Notes under the pieces: model-generated | Told to the model about the DNA's origin: nothing | The model's database searches: none | What the model saw: only the letters and a program-made list of their open reading frames with translations | In this document: positions 26,190 to 39,014 of the stretch, in pieces | Numbering within the stretch: the first letter of the stretch is position 1 | Layout of the letters: every line of letters begins with the position of its first letter | Position numbers and translations under genes: made by a program | NCBI GenBank assembly: GCA_003993805.1 | Contig: RSEF01000004.1 | Span: forward strand, 78,067,536-78,131,535 | From: Himantopus leucocephalus | Taxonomy: Eukaryota; Chordata; Aves; Charadriiformes; Recurvirostridae | Length of the DNA: 64,000 bases | Reading direction: 5' to 3'

Positions 26190-27261
26190 TAAATTTAAGT
26201 GTGAGAACATATAAATTAATAAGTAAGGAGGTTAAAGCAGATTACGTGCATCATTTCAGTACTTGTATAGATAGAATTGTTGGTACAGAGGTACCGAGGG
26301 AATGCGTTATCATTAATAGTTTATTAAACTTAAACTCACTTATCTTAAATTAATCTTGCTGTAATTATAGTACAGTTATGCAGTTAAATGATGTTTAAAA
26401 AATTCCAAATCCAAGCAGTTTGGTTTAATAATCTCAGGAAATGGTTGTGCTAAAGCAGTTGTTTTGTCCTTTCTTTTTTGGTGGATGTGATCAAGGTAAC
26501 TGCTTCAGTGTCAATTGCTGCTTCATAATTATTAATAATTTGTGCAATTTAAAGGTAGCATTCTTTGATTTGTCCAACATTTTAAGGGACAATTCCTTCA
26601 GATTTTCGGTTGAAAAATCTTTATTCTTTGTCATGCCTTTTGTAAATAGAGTAGTTCTGTGTCAGCGTACATTAGTATTTTTAGGATTCTAATCACAGAG
26701 CCATCCAGAAGATTAACTCAGGAAGTGTCCTCTGTAGATGCAGGACTTCTCTAATGTTTTGATTATAAGATTTATTGCCTGCCCTAAGGTGTAGTAAGTC
26801 CCAGTGTATAACACTGTAAAACAAAATGACTAAGTAACTGGTCTCTCTCTACTTCTGTGCTACTTTCTCCTACTTTGCTCTGTAGCACTTATAAGAACTC
26901 CACTGAGGTGCCCTTTTAAACAAATCGGTATAAATGGAGTGTACCCAGAAGTCGTGCAATTATGCTATTCCTTGCCTACTTTTGCAAAAGTATATCCTCC
27001 TTCTCTGACTCATCTAATTCTATATCACACAGAGTTCTCGAAGTAGCAAAACCACCCAACAGAAGATCACCGCATATTTCCAGTTGTTCTTTATGGGTCA
27101 GCTATGAGAAATAATAGAACTATTTGTGTTTTGAAGGCTGCCATCTTGACTAATGTACTTAATACTGGGAACTTCAGCATTAAAGCATTGCATTAGTTTA
27201 ATTGAGCTCTGTGAATTCTTAAACTAAGTCTTTAGGTGAAGCAGAAAGCTAAATTTCTTCC

Positions 27262-27282
27262 TTTTTTTTTTTTTTTTGCATN
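27262..27282. repeat. Poly-T run and adjacent single-N join
   Basis: Sixteen consecutive T followed closely by one ambiguous base. Likely an assembly join at a homopolymer, and a small indel here would not be surprising. Confidence 0.7.
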
Positions 27283-29219
27283 TCACAACCTTCTCGGTTG
27301 TGGAGTCTGTTTTCCGCACGTCAGTAGCTATTGAAAAATGGCTATTAATGGTAGCCCACACAGACTACAGTTATGATCCACGTGCGTACCTCTGTGGTAA
27401 ACTACAAAATATTTATTCCATCATTTATAATCTAGAATAAAATCAGATGTGATGAAAGACATAAATTTAAATTGTGGAATGGAATACAACAATGACAGTT
27501 CTAAGAATAGAATCATGAAAGCTAACCCTTTTCATACTTATAAAATAAATTGGTTTTTTTCTAAGTTAAGAAAATAAACAGTAAAAAGCCTCTTGTGTCC
27601 ATTCTGCAAACTCTCTGCAGTAAGACAAATTCCTGAGGCTCATCTGGGGGTTCCTCATTCATAAGGAAACCGAAATCTTCCTTCGTTCTTCTACAGCATA
27701 TGTGGAAGAATGCATGAGTCATTCTGGGTACCAGGGGACTGCTAGTGCTAATATTTGATCAACATAGCCTGTATCATCACTGCAAAGGGCTTGTCCACTA
27801 ACCCAAAGAAAAGCTTCACATATACCTGAATTTATAACGTCATCTGAGTAAGCAACTTCTTTCTGAAAGTATCACTCAGTTTCTTCTATCACCTTTCAAA
27901 GTGATCAGCCTTACAAAAACATCAACCAGTCCTCTCAGCACCTTTGGATGCAGCCTGTTGAGTCCCAGAACAGATTTTTATCATATGTATTTATCATATT
28001 TAAATTACTATTATATTGTGATGATGCTCAAGTGGCAACAGAACTTATGAACCATTCTGTCCAAAGTGTTTCTTGCATGTTGCTGATCAAGTCCTACTCA
28101 AGCACAAGGCCCAAGAGGCTAAGGTGAAATTGTGTCTTATTCAAAGGCTGTATCTTTTCAGACTTTCTCATGGTTTTATCTGATACTTTACTTCTTCTGA
28201 TTTGGATCACATCATAAAATTTAGAAGATTCAAGTTTTGTGGCATCAATGATTTTTTCTCTTTAGGTGGAAGGCTATTCCTGGGCATTTTCCAGGAAAAA
28301 ATAAAAAATTCTTGATACTGAAGAGATGGGCATTCTTCATGCTAAAGTGAAAATCTTGTAACTGTGTAACACTGAGAGCTGGCACATTTTTTTATCTGAT
28401 TAGATAGACATTTCTGAAGGACCCTACACAGTAGGAAGTGAAAGGTTGGAACTTTTTTCCCCCCAGATTCTGTCAGCCTACTTTTTTTCTTGAGTATATG
28501 AGCATTTTACTTTACGTCTTCGTGGGACAATAAGGAAGAGTAAAATTTATTGATCTCTATGCTATGGCATCAATTATCTCATACAGTTTTGTATAGCATT
28601 AGAAGGGATTGGAAATTTTCTCTTTTTGCAGGTTTTCAAAAACATTGAAGAGACTTCTGTTCACAGAATATGCTGGGGGTTTTTGTGGCTACAGCACTTA
28701 GGTTAAAGGTATTATCAGCACAGTTCTTTTGGAAAGAAATGAAAATTAGACCCCTTTTGCCAAGATGTATATGTCTTACTTCTGCTTACAGTATGATGAA
28801 TAGTGAAGGTCTGATAGCGAAACTATAGTAAAGCCTATTATTGATCTGCTAACACTCTGGAGCTGTCTTATGCAATTGCCAGTTCACATACCAAAATAAT
28901 GGCATTTCATGCAAAACTATCACTGATTTTTTTTTCTTTTAATATTTATATTTTGCCTGAAACTTTGTATGTTCCTGTAGACGTCCCTGTGGCTTGGACA
29001 CTTGCTTCCGAGACTTTTGACTTAACAAAATCTTACGTTTCATTCTGGTATTTTTTTACAGTTACTGTCAGGGCCCTGAGTGCACTGGCAGGATCTGCAA
29101 TGTTTTTCTTCCTCACCTAGGGGGTTAGCTGATAGTGCTAAAGGCCAAATCTGATATTATGCATCTGTTTAACCTTGGATTAGGCTGATGAGGAAAGATC
29201 TGTGTGGAAAAACAGCTTT

Positions 29220-29590
29220 GAGAGGCTTCGTCAGGCCTTCCCCACTGCATGTGGGAACTACATTTAAGTTCATACCCTTGGCCTTGGTCCTTGTGTGACC
29301 TGTGCTTGTAGATACTCGTGTGCCTGGCCACATACCGTCCTGATCTGCTGACTTGACTTCTTGGTTGTTCTTAGACATCACTGTGGATTTGTCTGATCAA
29401 CCTGACCTTTGGCTGAACCTGGTTACTGTCACTGCACCTGCTCTGCTCTTCTTTGCTTGGGTATTGTGGGACTATGCCTCTTGTTGGTAAGGATACTGTC
29501 TCTGCCTGCCCTGCTTTTGCCTCCACCTCCTGGCTCATAGTCTTTGTGGTGCAGCCCACTCTTGCTGCTCCCTGACAACTGCTGCCATAA
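29220..29590 (+). repeat. Unclassified dispersed repeat X, copy 2
   Basis: This segment shares blocks with copy 3 (inverse of 37380-37857): 'catttaagttcata' against 'catttaagctcagg', 'gtgcctggccacataccgtc' against 'gtgtctggccatggactccc', and 'ttgtctgatcaacctgacct' against 'ttgtctgatgacctgaacct'. Its end, 'ttggtaaggatactgtc' then 'tttgtggtgcagccca', resembles copy 1 ('ttggtaaggaaattgtc' then 'tttgtggtccccta'). Divergence between copies is substantial, so the family is old. The small open frames here are incidental. Confidence 0.5.
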
Positions 29591-31346
29591 ACCAATATTT
29601 TAAAAGCACAATTCTGTGCATCTTTCACATTTGATTTGTTGAGGCATTATGAAATTAATGTCTTGCCCTGAAAAAGTGCCCACTGAAACCCAGCCTGTGT
29701 TCTTGATAGTTCTTTTAGTGTCATCATCTGGTAAGTATGACTGCCAAAATCAAGGCCTGGTTACTTCTAAACTCCAATGATTTGCCTGAGGAACTAATTT
29801 TTACAATGTTTTGGACACCTGCTCTTGCTCTCTGCTGTTGGCACCAAAATACTGTCCTCTAGACTGGGTATGTTTCATATTCAGTGGACAGACTCATAGC
29901 TCAATCTGGCCATCCGTGTCAGATCAGAAATGCTACTACCAACACCTGTGCTATACCTGCAAGGGCTGAAGAAAGTGACACCATGAACATTTTATGTGAA
30001 TATACATCTGCCCAGATTGGAGAAAATGCTGAAAGCTGATTGTATGACCAAGAGAAGCATTCAGGCCTTCCTGATTTTGTATGAAATGTCAACATTCTCA
30101 ACCAGTCTTCTCAAAAGCGTCCTGCAGAATTAAAAAATGGTCCCAATTACCAGTGACTAAATATTATTATATTTGAAAGTGCATAGTTTGGCAGTTATGC
30201 TTCGTTCTTCTCCCTTGTGTTTATCATCTATTAGGATTTGTGCTCTGTCAGCAGACACAGATGGAAAGGTTTGGAATGATCTGAATTACAGCTATTGGTT
30301 CTGATTTATATTTTAAAAGATTATTTCTCAGGTCAGCTTTTGCTTTTTAATTTATTTATTAATTGCTGAATTTTCATTCAATAAATTAAAATGTCTTAAA
30401 CTTCAGAGAGCAGGATCTACATTCATGAAAAACTATTCCAAGAAATCTCGGTTATGGTCCTCCTAAAGGCAGTCAGAAACCCTAAGATTGCTTTGAAAAA
30501 CAGACGAAAAAGAAGTCTTCTTCAGATCCTTCAACGAGATTTTGAAAATTAGTTTGGGTGACTTGTGAACCACAAATCCTTTTCATTTTTGTTCTTCCTG
30601 TCAAAGTTATGGTCCTAAACTACTTAGCTGCAACTCTTGCTCATGTTAAAACACTGTGCAATCAACATTAGTTTAGTCGACCAACGAAATCTGAGGGAAC
30701 TATTTGACATCTGCATTACAGATCACTGCTGAGGTACAATATTACCGTATTTATTCTAACAATATAAGGTTTAGAGTTTCAAAATCTAGTGTGACAATCT
30801 TTAGAAATGTTAATATTCTGTGAAGATTTCTATAAACTGGAGAAAATTTCAGTTCATATGTTATTGTTATTTTTAAAACGGACAGATTTCTATCAAGCAC
30901 AAGGATGTTGTAGGGGAGGTAAAACCACATAAATGTCTAGGCTTGAAGAAATTGTTAAAAGCTCTTCCTAGGACACTCCCACCCCTACTGTGAGATGAAA
31001 TCTGCCAGCAACAAGTACAGTGTTGCCCTCCTAGAGGCTCCTGTCTAGCAGGGCAGGTTGCCAGCTGGAGAGATATTGTGGGAAACCCCTGGTGAGCAAG
31101 TGTAGTATTTTATAATATCCTTCCAGCTGGCAGCCTGCCTAGGATGGTATTTCTGTGCACTCTTCAAAACACTTTAAGAAGTTTATTAAGATTGCAGGCA
31201 GCAACCATGGCAACTGGTAGGAACTATATTTCTCAAGTGCACCAGAAAAGCATATATACAAATAAATAAGTGTGTATTGTGGGAAGACACAGGTCAATCC
31301 ACTACTCTATTGTAATTTCAATATATATTGAATAAGATGGCACTTG
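29591..31346. other. Unannotated DNA up to the scaffold gap
   Basis: No gene or repeat recognised between repeat X copy 2 and the 100-N gap. Confidence 0.5.
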
Positions 31347-31446
31347 NNNNNNNNNNNNNNNNNNNNNNNNNNNNNNNNNNNNNNNNNNNNNNNNNNNNNN
31401 NNNNNNNNNNNNNNNNNNNNNNNNNNNNNNNNNNNNNNNNNNNNNN
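31347..31446. other. Scaffold gap of exactly 100 N
   Basis: One hundred consecutive Ns, the conventional placeholder for a gap of unknown size. Features spanning it cannot be assessed. Confidence 0.97.
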
Positions 31447-34400
31447 CTAAGAGTACCTGCTTGAAGTATGACCAGCCTTCCTGAGCACTAATCAGCTAAT
31501 GATTATGTGCTGCTAAAATTCAGCCTCTTGATCTGTCTCAAATCATTAATAAATTTTGAATTGCCACTGAATCATAACCGTGTTGAACATTTCCAACTGT
31601 GACAGAGCCAAAGATATTCCTTTTTTGGAAAAGTGAAGAGAAACTAAGAGGTGAGGCCAGTTATGAAGTTGCTTCTTTCACTGCTATGTCAATGAACGGT
31701 GAAGTGCACGTGGACCTCCAATTCACACCTGGCTATAATTTTTTTACTATGAAATATTAAATGTGTCTGTTTAAGTACTGATACAGGAAATCTTCTTGAA
31801 TAAACTCTGAAGTGAAATCACTTAAGCCGGTCTTTACCCAACTGGAGGAACAGAAATACGGATAGATTTGTTTCTGATAAATGACTGTGATCACACATGA
31901 GTTGCACAATTGTTAACTGAGGAGACTGAAAATGTTACTTCATGGATTACTTAAGGTTACTTTTTGCAAAAAATGATGTGATTCCTAGGATAGCAAAGAC
32001 ATAATAATTTGTTGTATCTGAAACTAGTTCTTATAAAAGTCTGCTAATAAGAATTATGAACAATTTGCCTTTCTAAAGTTTTTCTCAGCATGACATCTAG
32101 TTATTGTTATATAGTTGAATGTAGTTACAATAAAGCTATCTAAAGTTCATAAAGTCTTTTACTACACTTTTTCCTTTAATACTGCATATGCAGTAACCTT
32201 TCACTGGTCTTGCAATGTGACCTGACTTGTGAATTAGTAGTCATACAGTATAAGACTGTTTGTATGATCCTTTTCTCTCAAAAATGTAATCTCATTAGTG
32301 GTTGAGGCAAACGTCTGGTATAGTATTAGTCCCGAAAGTATGCTTTCTGATAGCTTATTTTCACGTAATATGGTATCCAATTGATTTATAGTACTCCGTC
32401 ATGTTTTAAGAGCATGTTCTTTGCCAAGGTCTTCTGAATGATGTATTTTTAATTCACCGATTCTTTGTTTGCAAAACTCTTGCACTGGCACATAAGATAC
32501 TTTGAATTTTTTATTTATTTATTTTAGATTACTTGAAGCAGTTTAATGCTTCAGCCCTTTTTGGGCTAGAGATAAATATTCTTATTAAAACATTAACGTC
32601 AGTTCATTTCAAGGTATTCATCACTGTATGAAAGATATGAATGCTATCAGTCCAATAAATATCCTTAATCTTTTTTTTCTTTTAAAACTTGATAGACTAT
32701 TGGAGCAAAGCTGATAAAGTGTGAGGTGAGAAGAATCAAAGCAGAGAATGCTGATTTTGAATGTGTTATTTGCTTCCATGTATATATTTCTTTATATTAT
32801 TCTTAAGAATTATATGCTTTTAAGTTCTTATCATGACAATCAAAGCTTTTCTGTGAAGAAATTAGTATGATGGTAAAACTTTAAAAAATTAGCCATCTGA
32901 AAAGGTTATAAAATAGGTAAAAGGAAATATCAAATATTGGTTACAGTAAAACCTAAAGTTAATAGAACAAAAATGTTCAGCAGAGGTACACCAACTAAGG
33001 TGTAGAAGCTGATGGAATTAAATTAGGTTACTGTAATAATCAGGTTGTCCTTTTATAACTATGAATGGAATTAAATACATACATTCCAATAAGAAATTTC
33101 ATGTTAACGTTTTTGTGTTAATTTTTGGAACATATCTTTTTAAAAGCAGCTTGTCTCCTGTGTTTTCTTCTAACCAAAGTTATGTTAAAGGCAATGATTT
33201 CTATCATTGCTGTAAATACTTGGTTAGGCCAAAACTTCTGGAAAGTTTTGCCCAAACATGAACATAACAAATTACCACACAAATGTGTGTATTATAGGAT
33301 AGAAATAATTTTATACTACAACTGCAATTGGATTTTTTTGTTTGCTTTCATGTTGCTATCTCTTAAGTACTCGATACACAATTAACAGTAGTTAAATATT
33401 TATGGTTCTCTCTAATCTATTGTGTTTTAGGAATGCATCTACTGAATATAAAAATGACATTTTCTTAAAAGGCAGATGTTTCATTAAATGCAAAATGTTT
33501 TTTTCCTCTTAAAAGCATATTTAAATCTTAAATCTATTAAACATTTTCTTGAAATTGTCTATGGAAGACACAGAACAAATAAAAACTAATCAAGCTGTCA
33601 TATTTATTAAATGTTTGACAGTGGTTGCTGAGTGCCTAAATTTTAATTAACTGCACATGTTTTGAAAGCTTTGTTATGTTTTTTTTTCTTACTCAAGAGC
33701 TATTCTTCTGTGATAGAGTAGAGTAGGTTGTTTGTAATATTTAATTGAGAAATACAGAATTCAAGCTGTGTGTAGGTGATACATGAATTTTTCACCCCTG
33801 CTGACAACCACATTGGCTTCTGTGTAATTCTTTAAACTGATTCAATCAAACTCATGCTGTTTATGCTTTTAATTGATTGAATTAAAACATCATTTTAAAC
33901 ACTTAATCATTCCATTAGACAGGACTGCGTTTGCCTATTCTGTGTTCAATCCAGCACAAAATAAGCACAGATTTCTTATCCACAAGGGATGAGGAAACCG
34001 GTTCCTTGGTCTCTCAGTCTCCCTGGTTTGGTAGCCTCATGTAAGCATCTTGCAAAAGAGACTGAAGATGTGGTCTAGGAGAAAGGTAACTGTCAAAGAC
34101 TATAAAGATTTATTTTTTTTTTTAACTGGGTGTGAGCATCAACCTATGAATTTAGAATAACTGGCTAATAAAACTTATGCTTCCTAAATGGACCCGTAAC
34201 ATGAAGTTCCATTCCTTTGGGTGTCCCTGTGGAAGCCTTCAGAGGAGTGTTGTCAGCCTGGAAGACATAATATTTTCACAATATGCCATTTTTAATTTTT
34301 TTTCTTTACATAACAGAGTAAGAAGTACATAGAACCATACTACCTTGGCAGCAACTATAAACTTCTTGAAAAAGGTAACAGCATGAAATGTTTAAAGCAC

Positions 34401-36885
34401 CATTTGAAAGCTGTTGAGAAAGAAAGTTCTCTGACAAATTTCAGTTATCTTCACAACTCTGGACTAGAATTCATAGTGAACTAGGATTTTTCAGCCCATA
34501 TTTACGGAATAGATTTACTAATAGTAATATAGTTACCAACAATGGAGAAAAGGTAGACTGTTCTCTCTCTTCTCGTATTATATTTTCACTCTTACTATTT
34601 GATTTCTTCCAACTTAACTGCCTTTATCTGTGGCTCCTCCACAAAGCTGAGTGTTTGCCATTGTTTTATGTTAACAAATAACCTGATTACAATTTTATAA
34701 TTCTGCTTTTTACATCTTTCTGTATATTATAGCATACATAGATATTTTCATTTCTCTAAAGTGGTTCCATAAACATATTTTAAAATACTGACTACATAGA
34801 TTGTGACAAAAATCTTTTGATAAGTTGCAGAGATATATGAGTAAAATCATTCTGTGGGAGGCAATATGAATGTGCCATATACATAGTTCACCCATATACT
34901 TTCCCTTAATCCCTCATCAATGCTGCTTATATTCAAATTTCTCAGAAGCTTAAAATATTATCCATGCACAAATGAGATTATTTGATATAAAATTCTTGTG
35001 GGTTTACTCCAAATAAGGATACTGTTTGTCTGAATAGAATTTTTATTGGCTTAGGAGAAGCAATATTCTGTTCTGAGATGGTAAGGAATTTTGAATATAT
35101 CTTTGCTCTAAAGAGTCACTGTCTCATGAGTTCTATGCTTGATAACCTCTCAATGATATCAAGTGTGCATATTTACAATGTTATTCTATTTATTTCTAAT
35201 TTCACTCCTGAAATCACAACCTGAGCCGTCAGGCTCAAGCTGTGTTCTTCCCTTTGTATCTGTCATCACTGCTAATAAGGATTTGCATGCCAAATTAGGC
35301 CCTTGGTTACAGATGAAATTCCATTACTTTCAAATTATGTCCTCAGTGATAACTCCATAATTTCATAACCTTCATTGTGGTGGTACACCTGTAACTAAAT
35401 AGATTTTAAGCCTGATCCAAAGGCTATTGAAAACAATGACTGTCTTTACACTGACTTCAATTAGCTTTAAATAAGGCATTACTTTAACAACTCTGCTAAT
35501 GAAGTGCAAGAAGGATTAATATCCCTCTCATTCTCTCTTAGCTATGTTGGCTAGTAACAACAATCAAAAGCATTCCTGTTTCTTTTTTAAGAAGGCAAAT
35601 TTTAAACAACTACCTGAATACATACATGAAAATAACAGTGTCTTACAAATTTACCTTTAAGACCAATGTAGCAGAGAGGTACACAGAAGGGTCACTATTT
35701 TACAGAAAAAACACTGGTTTTGACTAATCACAGTGTGTAATAAAATTGTGTGTCGGGTTTCAATAAGAATTATTTCTTCAGTGTAGGAATGGATGTCTTT
35801 AACACAAAAAAAAGAGAGTAAAATTTCATTAGCACGTATTTTTGAAAGAAAAATGTGGAGAAAATTGAGAGAAATATAGAATGTACATGAATGTTTGAAA
35901 AAAACTCTAAAATACATATTTATTATGGTACACTAAGGTGAATCTCAAATAAATTTAAAGTGGTTTTTTGGTATGAACAGTTGTAACACTGTGCAATAGG
36001 AACATGCTTTGTGGAAATACAGAAAAGAGTAACACAAGATTTAAAGTACTCAAGTTGATTAGTAGCATGTACATACATAAAATGCTTTTGGATACTTCAG
36101 CATATTCTTAATTTGGATTTCATCTAACTTTGGATAAACACATGTGCTTTATAAAAAGAAGATGGCTGTATATTTTTGTAAAGCTTAAGGTCAGGAGGAA
36201 AAAAAACCCTCTATGAACTGCTTTTATTCTAAAAAATACTGTTGCTATGACTACTTGAGTAGCTTTTAAGGTGATGTCCTTTTTATTTAAAGTATTTTTA
36301 GAACTTTAGTTACCCTAACAACAGGATACACTTAAAACAGCAACTTCTGACAAGTTAGTTCTTGTTCGCAAAGAAAATCTCTTGTCTTTTTCTTTCCTGC
36401 TGAAGAACTTCTAGTCATTAAATGATGGAAAGGATAAAAGAAACAAAGCTTCAAAAACATGTTTCACATATTTGTCTCCCCTCAGTGGCTTTAGTCCAAG
36501 CAGCAGCAGGTAGTTTATATTGATAATTTCACTAGATTTTTACTATGAGCAGATAAGATGATCCAGATAGAAGAGTATGACAAGTATTTTTGTCACATAT
36601 ACCATAGTGTGCTATAAGCCATCAATGTGTTTATAAGACATGAATAGCATAGAATGCTAGAACAAGCACCCATCCTGCTCACCATCTAATGGTTAATAGT
36701 GCGTGTCAGTGGAAGAGTGTAAGAACTGGGTTGGTCATACTTTTCTGCTACACTTTTCCACTTTACAGTGGTATGCAGGTACTCTGCTAGAGCAGAAATG
36801 GTAGCTCTTCTTTGGATGAATTTTGCATCCTTATTTATTTATTTATTTATTCCATTAATTTTTTTAGCATTTGGGTGAAAAGCCG
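31447..36885. other. Unannotated AT-rich DNA
   Basis: A long AT-rich stretch without recognisable repeat or gene. Short TTTA microsatellites lie at about 32507-32525 and 36831-36851. Around 33.6-33.96 kb the sequence is rich in AATTA-type homeodomain core motifs ('gcttttaattgattgaatta'), which hints at conserved noncoding DNA but is not proof. Confidence 0.5.
36831..36851. repeat. TTTA microsatellite
   Basis: Five uninterrupted ttta/attt units just upstream of an ancient CR1 fragment. Confidence 0.8.
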
Positions 36886-36889
36886 TGAA

Positions 36890-37085
36890 TATTCTCCATT
36901 CATTCTGAGAAGAAGTTATTCCTTATCTTTGTTTACCACCCGCTCCTTTCAGCTTATGACCTCTAACAGTTACATTGAAGGACCCAGTGAATATTTGTTC
37001 TCTTTAATTTCTCCATGCCAGTCTTGATTTTAAGACCTATATCATGTTCATCTTCAGATATCTCTTCCAGGGTGAAGAATATTAT
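36890..37085 (-). mobile_element. Ancient CR1/L3-type LINE fragment
   Basis: On the plus strand the order 'gagaagaagttattccttat', 'cagttacattgaaggaccca', 'tttctccatgccagtcttga' and 'ttccagggtgaaga' follows the inverted body of old amniote CR1/L3 (an 'aatttcattgggtgacccc' type block, then 'ccacaccagtcatgatttta', then 'ttccaagctgaagag'). Short and decayed. Confidence 0.5.
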
Positions 37086-37097
37086 TCTAGGAATATA

Positions 37098-37350
37098 TGC
37101 TGAATGTATGGACTGTTAGATGGATTTACGACTGGGTAAACTATCATGTTCAAAGTGTGATGGTTAATGGCTTGATGTCTGATAATAAGTGGAGAATCCC
37201 TGGAGTCAATACTGGTCAACAGAAGCTTTATGAAGCTCATCAGCAATAATTGTAGGCATCATAACAGGCTGGAAAGGGGATGATTGAGTAGGAGCTTAGC
37301 AGAAAAGGATCTACCAAGTTAAAAAAGCCAGAGTGCAGTAAGGTGAGGAA
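37098..37350 (+). mobile_element. CR1 fragment a, reverse transcriptase part with deletion
   Basis: The sequence 'gttagatggatttacgactg', 'gtgatggttaatggcttgat' and 'aagtggagaatccctggagt' corresponds to the CR1 RT segment that encodes the VVNG motif, before the GVPQG block. It then skips to 'tgattgagtaggagcttagc' and 'agaaaaggatct', well downstream in the element, so an internal piece is missing. The CR1 appears to resume at 37858 after an inserted repeat X copy. No open frame survives. Confidence 0.6.
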
Positions 37351-37379
37351 GATGAGCATTAAGGGCCAGATGTTCTCTA

Positions 37380-37857
37380 AAGGGGAGGGTGCTGGGAGTC
37401 AAGCACAATAACACATCCATCAGGGCAGGGACCTTGCCAGTCAGAGCTCTGTCCAACAGTATCCAAGTGAGGCGTGTAGGGCAGGCCAAGGTGTGGCAGC
37501 CAGGTTCAGGTCATCAGACAAGACCATGGTTGATGAAGAAGGTCCAAGGTAAAGCCTGCAGCAGGCTTAGGCCTGATGGTGGTAAATAGGTTCAGACTCA
37601 TCCCTGTGACTGCTAGAAAAATCCAGTCACTAGAGGTCTGATGACAAGCCTGGAAGTCAGTCCACAGGTCAGGGAGTCCATGGCCAGACACTGCACACAC
37701 AAAGGATATCTCAGGCATGAAGGTCCTGACCTGAGCTTAAATGGAGCCCGTGGTCCAAAGAAAGGGGGTTTGAGGGGCAGAAGCCATAGGGGAGGCTGTT
37801 TAGGGCCACTAAGGACAATTAGTGCCTTCAGAGAACTGACAGTATTCCCCTCTTCTT
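37380..37857 (-). repeat. Unclassified dispersed repeat X, copy 3, inserted in CR1
   Basis: Read on the minus strand this block contains, in order, 'ggccctaaacagcctcccct', 'catttaagctcagg', 'gtgtctggccatggactccc', 'ttgtctgatgacctgaacct' and 'ctggcaaggtccctgccctg', matching copies at 22.9 and 29.2 kb. CR1 sequence ends shortly before it and resumes right after it, so it probably inserted into a CR1. The exact ends are not resolved. The overlapping small open frames have no recognisable motif. Confidence 0.52.
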
Positions 37858-37905
37858 AGTACTGGAAGACCATACATGGCATATTGTATCCAGTTTTGGG
37901 ATAAA
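37858..37905 (+). mobile_element. CR1 fragment a, continuation
   Basis: Only ~45 bp: 'tactggaagaccatacatgg' then 'atattgtatccagttttggg', the CR1 block that normally reads 'cactggtgaggcc...ctg' then 'tgtccagttttggg'. It is the likely continuation of fragment a on the far side of repeat X copy 3. Confidence 0.5.
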
Positions 37906-37924
37906 TAAGAGGGATAACTTCCTT

Positions 37925-39014
37925 CTTCAAGTGACAGAGGAGCCAAAAAGGAGAGGTGCTATGCTGGACCTTGTTCTCACCAACGAGAAGGGGCTGGTGG
38001 GGAATGTGAAATTCAACACCAGCCTTGTTGCAGTGACCATGAAATGGTGGAGTTCAATATCCTTGGGGCAGCAAGCTCACTACCTTAGCCTTCAGGAGAG
38101 CAGACTTGGGCCTCTTGAGGGACCTGCTTGGTAGCGTACCATGGGATAAAGCCCTGGAGGGAAGAGGGGCCCAAGAAAGCTGGTTAGTATTCAAGGATCA
38201 CCTCCTCCAAGCTCAGAAGCGATGCATTCCAACAAAGAGGAAGTCAGGCAAAAATGCCATGAGGCCTGCATAAATGAACAAGGAGCCCCTGGACAAACTC
38301 AAACAGAAAAAGGAAGCCTACAGAAGGTGGAAGTAAGGACAGGTAGCCTGGGAGGTATACAGAGAAATTGTCTGAGAGCCAGGGATCAGGTTAGGACAGC
38401 TATAGCCCTGACAGAATTAAATCTGGCCAGGGATGTCAAAGGCAATGGGAAAAGCTTCTACAAGTACATAAGTGATAAAAGGAAGACTAGGGGAAATGTG
38501 GGCCCTCTCCGTAAGGAAATGTGAGACCTGGTTACCCGGGATATGGAGAAGGCTGAGGTACTCAATGACTTTTTTGCCTCAGTCTCCACTGGCAAGTGCT
38601 CTAGCCACACCACCCAAGTCACAGAAGGCAAAAGCAGCAACTGGGAGAATGAGGAACTGCCCACTGTAGGAGAAAACCAGGTTCAAGACCACCTAAAGAA
38701 CCTGAAGGTGGACAAATCCATGGGACCTGATGAGATGCATCCATGGGTCCTGAGGGAACTGGCAAATGAAGTTGCTAAGCCACTGTCCATCATACTTGAG
38801 AAGTCATAGCAGTCTGGTGAAGTTCTTGCTGACTTGAAAAGGGGAAAATAAGGATGTGATTAGTGACACCCAACATGGTTTCACCAAGGGCAAATCATGC
38901 CTGACAAATTTGGTGGCTTTCCAGGACAGGGTTACAGCATTGGTGGATAAGGGGGGAGCAACTGATGTCATCTACCTGGACTTGTGCAGTGTTTGACACT
39001 GTCCCACATGACTT
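37925..39014 (+). mobile_element. CR1 fragment b with decayed ORF2 (endonuclease end to RT)
   Basis: This is the longest coding remnant in the window. Translated pieces in order are 'RRGAMLDLVLTNEKGLV', '[16 protein letters not shown]' (another frame), '[11 protein letters not shown]', '[12 protein letters not shown]', '[14 protein letters not shown]', '[15 protein letters not shown]', '[15 protein letters not shown]', '[17 protein letters not shown]' and 'DVIYLDLC'. They run from the end of the endonuclease domain through linker and N-terminal RT motifs of CR1 ORF2. The frame shifts at about 38.13 kb and again before 38.39 kb, TGA and TAG stops fall near 38522 and 38807 (the latter where the family has Trp), and a segment is missing near 38850 so that 'LKRGK' jumps towards 'QHGFTKG'. 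It is dead. It ends abruptly after 'gacactgtcccacatgac'. Confidence 0.87.

Larger units (their letters stand above)
25722..29215. other. Unannotated AT-rich DNA
   Basis: No gene recognised. The stretch includes a palindrome at 26156-26189, a 16-base poly-T run at 27262-27277 and a single N at 27282 just after it, probably a contig join at the homopolymer. The region 27.6-28.4 kb has somewhat more complex sequence but shows no repeat or protein I can name. Confidence 0.5.
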
